Of a DNA stretch of 64,000 nt, positions 11,434-23,621 are shown one piece after another. The notes under the pieces were generated by a model. That model had not been told where the DNA came from and did not search any database. It worked only from the letters and a program-made list of their open reading frames with translations. Positions within the stretch are counted from its first letter, which is position 1, and each line of letters opens with the position of its first letter. This stretch comes from Typha latifolia (taxonomy: Eukaryota; Streptophyta; Magnoliopsida; Poales; Typhaceae). The position numbers and the translations under genes are program-made. The stretch is from assembly GCA_019914945.1 (NCBI GenBank), contig CM034103.1, positions 12,400,001 to 12,464,000 on the forward strand, written 5' to 3'.

Positions 11434-14400
11434 TTACCATCCTGTTTTCGCTCGCTTCATTCCACTATTACCAAATGGAGAAAGACTACCACTTGGATGG
11501 GGGCTGTCCTCTCTTAGAGTTGAATTTATGATTGCTAGTTCTCTAAGTTGTTCTCTCTTGTATAGGTCCATTGATTCATCCTGTAGGGGGAAATATTTTG
11601 AAAGCAACTTGAATATTCCTTAGAAAAGATAAAGATACAAATTAACTAACACGGTAACCAAAGGAAAGGACGGCGGCAAGCAAATGCATTATCTTGTTAA
11701 GAAAGGGCAAATTCATTTGACTTAGATAATAAACGCTTATTAAGTTAGCATAATATTGGTTATATCACATCCTTAATTCATTTCAGGACAGAGATCACAA
11801 CATGCTTAAGAGAGATATATCTAGCAGGAAGAATGACTAGAGAAGATATTTGTCTAGAAGAAGCTCTCACCACTGGTTTTAGCAACTTTTCTATGATATC
11901 TTGGGCCTGTCTCAATCTTGCATCAATGACATTGGCAGGTAACTCGGCCTCTATCAAGATATGCAGTGGATCATTCAAGTGTTCATAGCCAGGTCTTCCC
12001 CTCAGTTTCTCCTCCTACAAGAAGAAAGAAGAGCAATAGTATTCAGCAACAGTCTGAAGAAAAAAAGAGAGAGAATACACAATCCTATATAAAAGACACA
12101 AATACGTGAAGGTTCTCAATTTCTCATAGCCAGAGCGGAACACTATATTGACTAAGTTATCACAAAATTTTAAAATTAAGAGAAGATTGTGAAATGTTAC
12201 CCATAAATGGAGCAGCTCTATTCGGAAAAGGACAATACAGCAATATAGGATTTAGTCTCAACTATTCAACTCTGTTTTGGGCCAGGTTCTTCTCACTACT
12301 TCCTCTTCACAAGTTTTGGTTGTTCCCTCCCTCTCAAGGAACCTTCTACTTGAATGACTACATCCTTCTTCTGCATATGTTTTGATCAAACCATCTAAGT
12401 CATTTTTCATTCTACCATCTGTTTAAACATGCCTATATGACTAGACCTCGAATAATAAATTGTCATTGTATCCAATATTTTCCTTACAGTTGTAAGATCC
12501 GCAAGTACTTGTGCTCCATATTAACTACGCGCAAACCATTTGCCATATATTTATAGCTAGAAATATGACTCAGCGGATCTACCCGTTTCTGAATTATCAG
12601 TTAGAAGAGGAGGTATGAAGATAAACATTACAAAGATATCTCCCATATAAGTTCATTGAAGTAAAGTCTCTCATTTTACTTAATCTTAAGCTACTCGGAG
12701 ATAATAGTGATAATATCATGGATTCTGATTTCATAAATTTATGTACCAATATCACCCTGACAAAAAATAGTAAACTTCAGTTACCTTGCCTGGATCTTTT
12801 ATTGATCCCTTTCCTCTAATGTAAACACGACAACCAGTAGATGCCTCCACCCTTTTTAGTGAATTTCCTCTGGGTCCAAGAAGTCGGCCAACAAAATTAA
12901 ACTGAATACAATGTAAAGAGTAAATAATAGATCAAAACCTTGATGCTATTAGTCAATTTCTAGACTATTTATGAAAACAAGTTAGTTGATGTGGAAACGA
13001 AAGCTCACATTTGGGTAAGCGTCGACTGGAATTTCCAAGCGCAAAATCTTCTTGACAATATAAGAAGATGGGCTTGGTGGCGCTCCTTGCCAGTCGATAG
13101 TCATTCCTTGAGGAATACCTAACCTCTGCTGATGATTAAGTAAGATTTTTACCACAGTATTGCTAAATTTAAGAAATCATAGAAAAGTATATTCATTGAG
13201 AAAATGTCCAATATAAAAATAAATTTCAGCTTACAACTAATGATATCAGTAACATAGCATCATTATTATTAAGTCAAAATATTATGTCAGTGTCACATAG
13301 AGCCATGCAAATCCCTTAGCAATCATTCAATTCCCTTTGCTACATCTCTTTCCAATCAACATTTTGTCCTGATTATAGAAGCATTTTATCACCAACAGTC
13401 CTGCTCTTTTCCCATTGTCAAGAACAACATAAATAACCATATAATCCCACCATACCTCTCTAATACCTCTCTTATCCCATTGTGATACTTTATTCTATTC
13501 AGACTGGTTATGCTAGCAACAATTGAAAGATGACTTCTTCTTGGGGATAGTCTTTACTCTCGGTCATGCTTTCTAGCGTTGCCTAAGTCCAAAAATAGAG
13601 CTCTTGTAGCTATTGGTAACCGTAGATTAATGGTTCAGAAAATAATAGATGCCAGGAGGGCAAAGACCTATAATTATGGCATCATAACTAAAATTCTGCC
13701 ATTTCGAATGAAGGAATACTAACTTCTGCTTTAGCTTTCAAAATCTAAATTTGCATTTTGCTTTTTCAGTCTGTCATCGTTGATCCACTGTAAGTTTCCA
13801 TCTTCTTTTCAGAATTTTAACATAGTGCTTCAAACCTCTCATTCTTGCCACTAGAACCGCCTAAATTATTGAAATTCAAACATGTATAGGGTTTGCCTGC
13901 AGAAGCTCATCACATTAAGCAGAATGAGCAAAATCAGTATGGTTCACAAAGTAACTTAAAGTAAACTAAATGGAGGCATAAACTGCTGAGCCCTGAAGTT
14001 TAAGACATGATGATTGTTAATGTAAAGGCTCATGTAAATGGAGAGAGATGAAAATGTATTACCTCCTGGTGGGTCCCACTCCATGCACCAAGCCCACTCC
14101 CACTGAGATTAGGTACAAGATTTGTTGACGACATGGGACTGGGACTCCCATGTTGTAGCCTATCAAAATCTCCACATCCATGGTTGGGTACCATGCCTGA
14201 GACTCTCATAATCTCTGATAACACATAATTTCAGTACAGTATAGGTTACAGAATTTCAAGGGAGGGAGTGAAAAATAAATATCTATGCCAACTGCTAGAA
14301 GCCTTTCTTCTGACATGAAATTCTAGCCTAAATTTAAAACCCAAGCTGTTATTATCATAGAAAACAGTCAATAAGAGATGACAAAATGAAATATCAGAGA

Positions 14401-16342
14401 GCATCTGCATAGATTCAATGATACAACTGAAGTAACTCTATCCTATGGGAAAAACAAAAAGTAGAGGATCCACGAGGTAAATGTGACAATCTAGATCATC
14501 TTTTATATAAAACACATTAAGGATAGTGCATTCTCTTCCACATGCACAAAATTTAAAGTTTTAAACACCAACACTCTGATAAATAGCAATCCATCTGAAC
14601 TTGATCTTAAGCAAGATACTTGGTCTTATATCTGTTTTTTCAGAGTGAATATGTCAAAATACAGTGAAATCTTTTGTTGGTCAATACTCAGAAAGAAGAA
14701 ATAAAAAAACTTAAAAGGACGACAAAGTTAACCCATATATTCAACATGACAATAAGATTGGAAAATAGATATTCAGGATTTTGTTTCATTTGACTCTTTG
14801 CCTTGTTGAATATCAGATAACAGCCTACAAAACATTGGCATCTTTGCGTTATCTACAAAAGATTGGCATCTCTTCGAATTTGCAGGGCATATTTCAGTTT
14901 ACTCCCTCCCTGCTTGCCTGAGCATACTGCAATAAATCAAGTAAATCTCTGGCAGTTCCCTTTCTTTTCCAACTTTGACTAGGCTGAGAATTTGGAAGCA
15001 ACTTTGCAGGTCAGATAGAGGATAAAAGCAGGTTGTTGAAGTTCTACTTACAGTCCATGCTACAAAGAGAGTTATATTATGATGGTGATGGCAAATATCT
15101 GGCTAAGAATTTTGTTCTGCAAGATAACCTTAAACGAGATGTATTCACCTTTGTTCTACTTTCCATCTGTGTTTCAACTTAGTAAGTAAAGATTATCCCC
15201 TAATGAAGGTCTTAACAAGAGAATAACAAAGTATCAAGATAGAAGATATTCTGCACTCGATGTGTAATGCAGATAGAAGACATAAAGATCACCAACAAAG
15301 TTCTTCCATACATCAAATGCAAAAAAAACTATCTGACCAGAAACCCACCAACAACAACAACACTAACCATAAGTTCCAGAAGCTCTTTTAGTGTTAGCTG
15401 CCTGTCAGCTAACAATATCAAAGTCTGGTTAACAAAAGTAATAAAAAATATCGTCAGTAATCAAAGATTTAAGTACTGCAGGTCATAGCTGACGAGGCAA
15501 CATACTGGAGTGCATCAACCAATCAGCATGTCTTATTTTGGTCTCTACTTATCCTAAGAAGAAACCTTTGACAATTAACAGCCTATGGATTGGTCATGCC
15601 CATTATAGGAATCCTTTTCTTTTAAGCAGGCAACGCAATAATTAGATAATAGGAAGAATACTCAAAAGCAACTGCTAGATACTACAGAAGTGAAGAGCTA
15701 AGAACAGAACATGCCAAACCAATTAGCACCAAGAAATCCAAAAAGTTAAACAAGAAAGCAAGCACACAAGCAACATCAACCAATGCTATAGCCCATATAG
15801 ATGTTTGCCATCTCAAGGAGAATCGCCCCGCCACACCAGACATGGGAAGGGAAAGAAAGAAACCAAGGTCAAACTGCAGCCATGATCAACCGAGATCCCC
15901 AATTCAAAGAAAAGCTCAGTAGTTGGCAATACTGGCAGTAAAAAAGTAAATTCACTAAACACAGCAATAAAACCCAATGAGTCATGGAAGGAGAAGATAC
16001 CCAGATCAATAACTCAAGCAGGGCTGCAAAGAAACCAACCAAAGAACTCACCTTGATTCAACAAACGGCTGCATATAGGAAGAACCTGCACGAAAGGCTC
16101 AAGCTTTTGATGCTCTGCCAACAGCTCTACTAAGTACTGACTATAACTGATAAAAGTAAGAAAAGCCCAAGATTTATAAACGCCAGATACAATCTAAAAA
16201 CCGAGAATTGAGAGGAGATAGATTAAACAAACATCTGCTGCGTCCCTTACATCTTCCCATACCTGTCTACATCTGGTGCGCTTCTTATCTGGGGAGAGAG
16301 GGTTCTTGCAGGGGAAAAGTTGTATGTATATAAGCCTGACAT
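11434..16342 (-). CDS. STAR-type KH domain RNA-binding protein (SPIN1/Quaking-like)
   Basis: Seven exons, 16342-16263, 16140-16052, 14214-14063, 13125-13009, 12901-12785, 12014-11871 and 11580-11434, sum to 281 residues. It begins [20 protein letters not shown], as plant KH/STAR proteins do. A STAR dimerisation-like segment ([20 protein letters not shown], about residues 29-48) comes next, then a Ser/Pro linker and the maxi-KH domain (about 138-212) with the GXXG loop as GPRG at 155-158 in [18 protein letters not shown]. The QUA2-like tail ends [13 protein letters not shown]. Relatives bind RNA and include rice SPIN1, linked to flowering time and defence. The start is the first in-frame ATG and fits the family. 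The CT-rich leader carries an imperfect 63-bp repeat. Identification at family level is firm; the exact orthologue is not. Confidence 0.94.
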
Positions 16343-16540
16343 GGCGGTGTATAGAGAGGCACTAAAGAAGAGGAGGTGAGATGGGAGAGAGGGAGCAAAG
16401 GGAGATGATGATGGGAGAGAGGAATAGAGGAAGAGGAGGTGAGATGGGAGAAAGGTGCTTGTTTTGGGGTGCTGAAATAAGGCTTCCAGTTCAATGTGGA
16501 CAATCCTGCAACCCCATAAAAAATTGTCAATATAAGAAGA
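16343..16540 (-). promoter_or_regulatory. CT-rich 5' leader of the KH gene with an internal repeat
   Basis: On the minus strand this is a pyrimidine-rich leader. A stretch beginning aagaggaggtgagatgggag (plus strand) occurs at 16368 and again at 16431, so the leader carries an imperfect 63-bp duplication. A short upstream ATG-led frame is also present. Confidence 0.5.
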
Positions 16541-19190
16541 GAGAAAATAGTAAAAATTAATAAATGGGTGTCAATAAAAATCCTTTGGGTTCTTCTATAC
16601 TATGGAAGCTTGGACAGCTGCCTGCCAGGTCTATGGTAGAACTTTTATGCCTACATAGAATACTTTCTACAAATTATTTGTAAATTAATCACTCTTTTTC
16701 TTGAAAATTTGGAACACCCAAAAAAAAAAAAAATTATAAATATATCTTCAATTCATTTCAGAATGAATATATTGTATGAAAAATATCGTGCGCAAATTAT
16801 AAATAGAAGAAATTGATTTCGAGATATGCTAAAAAGAGTGCCGACGGATAATACTCAAATAGTTAAAGAGGATCATGATTTAATTAAGATCATTAAGACG
16901 CATGTTTAACTAAGATAAGTAGATATGGCAATTTTCTAAAACAAAGGAGTTTAATAAATGTACTCTTATTTATCAAATTTGAATTCCAAAGAACACTAAA
17001 GCAGTCATAAGATTTAATTCTGAAAAAAGAGGTGGAAATAAAATGTGAGAAACTTTTTTTTCCTTCTTTTTTTTTTTAACTTGTATCCTCTTGTGCACTA
17101 AAAGTATCTCTTGGCCCTACGAATTGACTGCATGAGAGATATATATAGAGAGAGGGAGAGGGAGAGGGAGATGGCTCTTATAAGTGATTTAAGATTTAAG
17201 AGATCTTTTCTTTAAGAAAGTAAGGAATTAATAGATTATTAATTCTAGGAAAGTAGTTAGGTGACATGCTTCCAATCACTCAAAAATCTTGTAAATTTAG
17301 GTCTAGATTCTTTTGGTGGGTTCCACATTCCCTGCTGTAGGTTTTTGATGGATTTAATTTGGGGGAAAAAAATTGATCCAGTTTTCATCTTTCAATTTAT
17401 TCTTATTTTCTTTTTAATTTATTTTCCTTGTAATTTGGTCTAGCTTTCACATGTAGTTTTCAAAGGGGAGACAACTATGCAGAGCTTGAAGGGTTACAGG
17501 AGGAGCAGAGGGGCAAGCAATTGTATGGTGATTTAAGGGCATTTAATGTCCTCACATGAAAGCATGAAAGTCCTGCCCAGGCTCCACTCACCTAAGATAA
17601 AATCATAACATATATCTATTCCTCTCTTCTTTTCTTGTGATTTATATGAGAAAAATAATATTTGTTGAGAAATTTTGGGTGCATTTTATTTTTAAATTTA
17701 TTTATATCTTATATTTATCTCATCGGTGTGGTGTTTATCATTCGACTCCTGTATTGTATTATGAGTTTAATTTGACCCGACGAAATAAATATCTTGAGTC
17801 TATGTCCCAGTTTTTGACTAAGCAGCGAGTTCACTTTGATTATTTTACACCTAATATGTATGAAAACGTAATATATAAGAATTTTTATTATTAAACTATG
17901 CAGGAGATGAACGATAAATATCCAGCGTAAATAATAATAAAAATAAAATACAAGATATTTCTTTTTACCAAGATAAAAATAAATAAATTATTTCGAGGAG
18001 ACGAAACTTTGCTCATTTGTAAGTCATATATTTATAATTGGTGATGAAATTAAACCTAGAAAGAGACATATATTTCACTAAAAATGAAGTACATTAGAGT
18101 GCATCGACTTTTTGGACCACTCTTACTGGTCCTTAGCTCACTAGCTGACAAAGGTTTGATAACTCCTAACTGTGAAAGCAAATATATAATAAGGAAAAAA
18201 ATTCATTTCACACCCTACGTTACATATTTATTTCGGGTCACACCTTCAATAATAAATAGTGAAAAGTGCTTGTATGAAAGTGAATATAATATATGCAGTG
18301 GGGGAGGGAGAACAAAAGCCTGTGCGCAGTGGGATTAAACTAAGCAAAACCCAAATTTCATGCTTCATCTGTGCTTAGCATCAAAGGATTAAAAATATAC
18401 AACTTACATTTGAAAAAAAAACTCTTTATTATAGTTTATTTATAACAATATTATAGTTTATTTTATCAATTATTATCTAAAATCTTATCAAATCTTAACT
18501 AGTATGTAAAAATTTTATGAAATTAAGCCAAATAACACCTAATAAAAAATATGATATTTTATAAATCACACCTTATATTTTTTCTATTTCGTCTTTAATA
18601 ATTCGACCCCTTATTTTTTCTTTATAATTCTCGTTTAACACATCAACGTTAAGAATCTTAAAGACGGAGTATGAATAATAAAATAGATAAAATATAGGAT
18701 GTGATTTATAAAATTTTAAAAAAAATTAAAGTATTATATTAATAATTAAATGAGAAAAGAGAGTGAGAGAGTAGCAGCACTAGTACTAGCATAGATAGAG
18801 AGAGAGAGCATAGGATTCTCTGGTGGAGTAATAGAAAAGTGTGAGGCAGTGCACGTGGGGAGGGGGGGCAAGGGACAGATACGAAGAGGTGGTTGCCACA
18901 AAGGGGGCTCCGTAGCTGCCTCTCTACTTAATTTATTCACACACGTGCGCATCATCTAACCCCGACCTCCCTAACAATATATATATAATTATATTTATTA
19001 TCAAATCCCCATGATTCCATTCAGTATGTCAAAAAGAAAAGTATACTAAGTTACTCTGTTACTGTTTGGGGTTGGGGGTGAACTCTTGTATGTGATCATG
19101 TGAATAGTTAAGTTCTCAATTCCTAAGTTATCATGTGAATAGTTAAGTTCACAATATTATCCTTCAATTGCCATATTGAGATTTGAGGTG
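16541..19190. other. AT-rich gene-poor spacer with microsatellites
   Basis: About 2.6 kb without a supportable gene. It contains poly-A/T runs, a (GAGAGG)-like tract at about 17149-17171, and a less AT-rich block near 18.75-18.96 kb with two CACGTG-type cores (in tgcacgtgggg and acacacgtgcgc). A direct repeat (atcatgtgaatagttaagtt) occurs at 19095 and 19130. Short open frames here look random in composition. Confidence 0.5.
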
Positions 19191-19194
19191 CGGG

Positions 19195-19300
19195 GTCTCC
19201 CTTCATGGGCCGAGATGAGCCGAGTTGGGGGCCCATTTGGGCAACGCCGAATACTTGATCCACAAAGCGGCTCATGGAAGAGTGGGCAATCGATTTTTTT
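19195..19300 (+). promoter_or_regulatory. Candidate promoter with site II (TGGGCC/GGGCCC) elements
   Basis: The stretch contains atgggccgag and ggggcccatttgggc, resembling the site II elements found in promoters of plant housekeeping and proliferation genes. A GC-rich segment with possible start codons follows at about 19.39-19.46 kb. Direction is inferred from coding-like exons further right on the plus strand. Confidence 0.35.
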
Positions 19301-20771
19301 TTTTCCTTCTATTATTTCTTTGATTTTGTTTGGGATTTGATTCGAATCGCTCTGGGATTGGTAGCCGAAGCACATAGGTAACGAACGACGTTTGGGATGT
19401 GGCGATGGAGAGGAGGGACGAGAAGCTCGCGGAGCAGCTCTCCGCTTGCGCGAACTAGGTTGGTTCCTGTAAAAAAAATCGCTTCCTTTTGTTATTTTGA
19501 TGTTAATATTCAACTTCGTTACATCTGAAGGTCGAGATGTGGAAGAAACCCTAGACTTATAAAATGTCACTCACATATCGAAATTATGTGTTCTTTTTTT
19601 TTTTTCTCTCATTTAACATTTCCGATCACTTCCACTGTGGTATGCTGGGAGAATGTTCAATTGAAGTAGTTTACTTTCTTATCGGAACCTCGTCGTTGGG
19701 TTGGTGTTCTTATAGTTCATATTTTGAATCGCAGCTTTAGGGATGCGCACTTGACACATCCTGTGAAAAAGATATTGGAATAATTTTTTTTACCTTACAT
19801 TTTCTACTTGTTTGGCTTCACTAGTATGTTTATCATAGATGCTGACAAATTCTTAGACGACTAGTTTTTCTTGATAGTGGATGATGTCATTTGCACATCT
19901 ACATCTATTCCTTAGGTTGTCCCAATTTCATATGTAATTGTTTGCATGTTAAAGTTCAAACCACAATGACAACATATTATTCAAGTGTTATAGTGACATC
20001 AACGGAGTAGATGAAAAAGATCTCAATTCCTAAGTTCTGGCCAACGCTGTGGTATTTCAACCTCTGCGCGCCATGCAACCCTATCGCTATGTCACAGTGG
20101 CCCATTCCCAGAATAATATGCTCACTGTCTGTTAAATGAATTCCTTTCATCGATGAAAGGTCTTTCCTTGTATTGTTCTATGGTCTTTCTCTTCCCTTGT
20201 GTGGCCTCTTCAACCTAAACTTGAGTCACTTCTTGTTTATGCATTATGTGGTCCTTGTTTGATATGCCCGAATCATCTTAAATTATTTTCTAACATCTTA
20301 GTCTCAATTTGTTCTACTTCCATTTTTTACAGTGATACTGCTCATCCTCAACATTATTATGTCAGTTGCACTCACTTTCTGAATGTTATCCTCTGTCTGT
20401 CACATTAAGCATACTCGGTATTAGAGCAGCCATGAATATTTCCCCCACTAATTTATGTGGTATACATCATGATCACCACAAGGTGTAGAAGTGCTTATCC
20501 ACTTTAATTATCTTATTCTAATTCTATGCGTAGTAGTATCTTCAATATTTCGTGGTCCTTGACAATTGATTCTAATAAAGTCATCTTCCATATATATCCT
20601 CTTTCGTCCATTTATTTTAAAGCTTTAAGACTTTTAATATGCTTCACCATAATTCTAATACCGAGGCCTATACATTTTAGACTCATTAGATGAAGCAATG
20701 CCATTATGTCATCTAGTATATCTCGAATGACGCCTAATCCTGAAATCATCCTTTTGAAATCTTTGATCTAG

Positions 20772-21159
20772 AAATTAACTGCTGCCGAAGGGTTCTCACT
20801 GCTGAAAGCTTTTCTATTTCAAACCGATCCTTTTAGTCAAAGTTCCTCTGTTCTTCAATCTATTGAACTATTTCGGAAGAAGTTCGGTTGAATCTGGGTA
20901 TTCAAATTTATTGCAGATTTTATGTTTGGGCATTCAGCATCTAAATGAGATGCAATCTTTCTTAAGAATCTCTTTGCTATATAATTTCTTACAGAGATTT
21001 TATTTTTTCTCATTCTTATGTAAGCATGGCAGTTTTCTCTTTTCTTAACATAAACACTTTTGTCTGTTGATCTCAGATACTGGCAATCTTGCAGCACTGC
21101 TACCTTTAGTACCTTCTTCTTTTGATGTGGACGCTCAGGAATGGCTTTGTTTGCAATAA
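20772..21159 (+). CDS. Unidentified gene, last two exons
   Basis: Two phase-compatible, protein-like exons are visible: 20772-20886 after a CTAG acceptor, and 21077-21159 ending in TAA. Joined through GT...AG they read from KLTAAEGFSLLKAFLFQTD through IELFRKKF and end SSFDVDAQEWLCLQ. The composition is that of a soluble, mostly helical protein, and the phase match across the intron argues against chance. I do not recognise the family. Upstream exons should lie between about 19.3 and 20.75 kb, where site II promoter motifs and a GC-rich ATG region occur, but I could not place them with confidence. It converges with another unnamed unit on the minus strand. Either may be a real small gene or a decayed one. 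Confidence 0.4.
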
Positions 21160-21813
21160 AGCTCTTTTAGGAGGAAAACAGAGACTCCCTTTTCGGAACC
21201 AGAGATGTTCTTCTAGGATCACTTTTGCGTTATTTGCATTATACTTCTTTTGTACATCTGATAACGTTTGTAAGATTTTTCTTCTTCTTAGTAATTTGTC
21301 TTCTTGAACCAAGGCCATTGAATGGGATGCTACTTAATCAAATTGTTTCATTGCTCAGTTATTCTGCTTATTAAGCTCCGATCCTGACTTCAGGATGTAA
21401 TGCTGTAACTTAGCGTATTATGCTTGTGATAGGTTAATGAGTGTTAGTCGTATCAAAGAGCATGAATAAATAGTTGTCTAGTTGCTATACTAATATAAAG
21501 AGATTTATTCTAGAAGAAGCTAAATTTTATTTTACAGCAAGTGAACAAAGACTTAAAAGAAAATAAAATTAAGTTTCTTGAATTTCTTTACCGTCATCAA
21601 ACATTATACCAAATAAGCGAGTTTGTAACGAGTCTAGTTGATCTATTCCGCATGAATGCGAATGTAAGCATGCCCAAGAAAATTACTTTCGGAGATTAGT
21701 ACAAACAAAAAAGCATTAATTCGGTGAGCAGTTTTTGATACCCATAGTAAACAAAATATTATCGTGTAAAGTAAAGCGTTGATCTTCATATCAAATAAAA
21801 TTGATGTCCTAAT
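21160..21813. other. Spacer between two convergent unnamed units
   Basis: Presumed 3' untranslated ends of the plus-strand unit ending at 21159 and the minus-strand unit ending at 21814. No coding potential or repeat was recognised. Confidence 0.4.
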
Positions 21814-22417
21814 TCACATGGCCTGGAACATGGAAGTCACCCTGTAATATAAATAAGTTTATAACTCCACTTTCTTTGCCGGATGGAGAGATGGGAAATT
21901 GCAAAGGCCTTGCAGTTTGAGAACTAGAGTAATTAAGTTAGTATTTGAACTCGCAGATAGATGAAATATTAAACTCCCAAGATAAAAATTTAATTACATC
22001 TGATGACTAGTAGAATCGTTATGCATCATCATTCACCTTGGAACAACAAAATGTTCATGTCGATTTCCTTCAGCTATTAGTAAAACACTCAAATGTCAGC
22101 ATTTAATCGTTTAAACCATCTTCTTCTATTATGATGGTATGTTGTCATATAACAAATGAGTAGTAAATATGGAAACAGTAAAAAGGTAAAGAAACAGTAA
22201 AGTTACAGAAACATAGAGATGCATCCAGTGAATGCTCTATTTCATGCATTATTCTCTGACCAGGAAGGTGTATAGTAATATGATTAATCAAATGAAGTAT
22301 GACAGCGAAAGATTCCAAAACTCTTGTCAAGTCAGATAGATACCTCATTGACTGAATGAAGCTGGCAATTTCTCCATTCCTTTTGGCATCAGTAGTTATT
22401 TGTTCTATAGCAGGACT
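21814..22417 (-). CDS. Unidentified gene, last three exons
   Basis: Three minus-strand exons fit by phase: 22417-22261, 22073-22037 and 21841-21814 (stop TGA). The first reads SPAIEQITTDAKRNGEIASF, continues through RVLESFAVILHLINHITIHL, and the last two give EGNRHEHFVVP and VTSMFQAM. The 52-codon open stretch and consistent phases look like a helical, possibly coiled-coil protein, but I do not recognise it. A possible ATG (MSFKSPKQ...) lies just 5' of the first exon, so this could be a short protein. Alternatively, further exons lie between 22.5 and 23.0 kb, where a GT-bounded open segment ends near 22.8 kb. Whether the unit is intact is unresolved. Confidence 0.33.
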
Positions 22418-23621
22418 CTGCTTTGGAGATTTGAAAGACATTCACTTCCATCTCTTCCATTTGGTTCACTAGTCTGCAACCGGTTTAACTTCAGACCTGA
22501 ACTCGAAATCTAAGCTCACAATCTTCATGATGACAGAATGGAAAAGAAGAAGAGATATGGCTTGCGGAGGCATTAATAAAAGATGGTTACAGGTCCACTG
22601 ATCCATGCATAAATGGGCAAATGCAAAAGCACATTAGAAAAACACAGGTTACAATGTTACATTTTAGTTCCAACTTTACTGAAGAATGGTCATATAATCA
22701 TGTGGAATGCAATGCCAGATTTTTGTAAACATTGATCATCTACATCATTGCTACAATAATTAGAGTTACTAATGTTTCTAATTTTCTATATTTTTACAGG
22801 AAAAGGTTGCGGTTTTGGCATGTATTGAGTTCTGATAATCCTCCAAGGATGGTAATATGGAAACTTGAGGACATCCTTGATAATTCTCCACCTTCAAATC
22901 ATGCCTATTTGTTGAATGTTTTCATGACATCAAACCAAGTTAAGCAAGAAATGTTGGTATGCAAAACTTGGCCAAATATAACGATAATTATAAGATTTTA
23001 ACCAGGCCATAGATTAAGCGGAAACGACCTCTATTTTTATCCTAATAATTTAGATTTAGATTACCAAAATACTTGATGCTTTGCCTTGAATATTCTAAGA
23101 TAATGTGCAAACATAATAACTGAAAGAGCATTTAGACATAGTTAGACAAAGGAGATAAGCAATTATAACTGAGCAGAGAAACATACCGAAGAGGCACCAA
23201 ATGACACAAACAAATAATAGTTTATCTTTATTAGAAGGATGGATTTGAATACAGCAAGTGAACAAATAATTGAGAGCTTCAGACCACACACACTGGGAAA
23301 ATGCCTTCTTCTCGATGATGTGCTTTACATGACAGTAGGAACTTTCCTCCAGATGAATCCTTAAGATGGCCTTGAAGTCAGGACTAGGACAATACATAAG
23401 CCAAGGCAGACTCCCTAAAAAGAATGTGCAATCTGAACCCAATAAATGCTAAAAGTCAAGATAGTAAACCCCAATGGAGAATTCAAATAAATTGCTCTTA
23501 CGTCAAAGGAACATATCAATGACAACACGCCAGGTCTGCACATATGAAACACTTAATCAACTATTCTCTGCTTGTTCCTGGTTGTGGGGCAGCAGCACAT
23601 AACAAATTATGCAGCAGCTAA
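22418..23621. other. Unassigned region upstream of the unnamed minus-strand unit
   Basis: Contains the probable 3' untranslated region of the DUF1191 gene (23.4-23.62 kb) and weak coding-like minus-strand sequence around 22.8-22.9 kb, open in all three frames and so not decisive. Nothing else is supportable. Confidence 0.35.

Noticed and set aside
18746..18955. 69-codon minus-strand frame near two CACGTG-type cores
   Set aside because: Looks like promoter-type DNA rather than coding sequence; no conserved motif.
19157..19570. 137-codon minus-strand frame
   Set aside because: Antisense to the candidate promoter and first-exon region; Arg/Ser/Pro-rich composition and no motif.
20017..20140. 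Open stretch on both strands near 20.1 kb
   Set aside because: Looks like an old repeat fragment; no splice phase connects it with the neighbouring exons.
23095..23442. 115-codon minus-strand frame with Cys and hydrophobic residues
   Set aside because: Falls in the likely 3' untranslated region of the DUF1191 gene, with no family match or plausible promoter.
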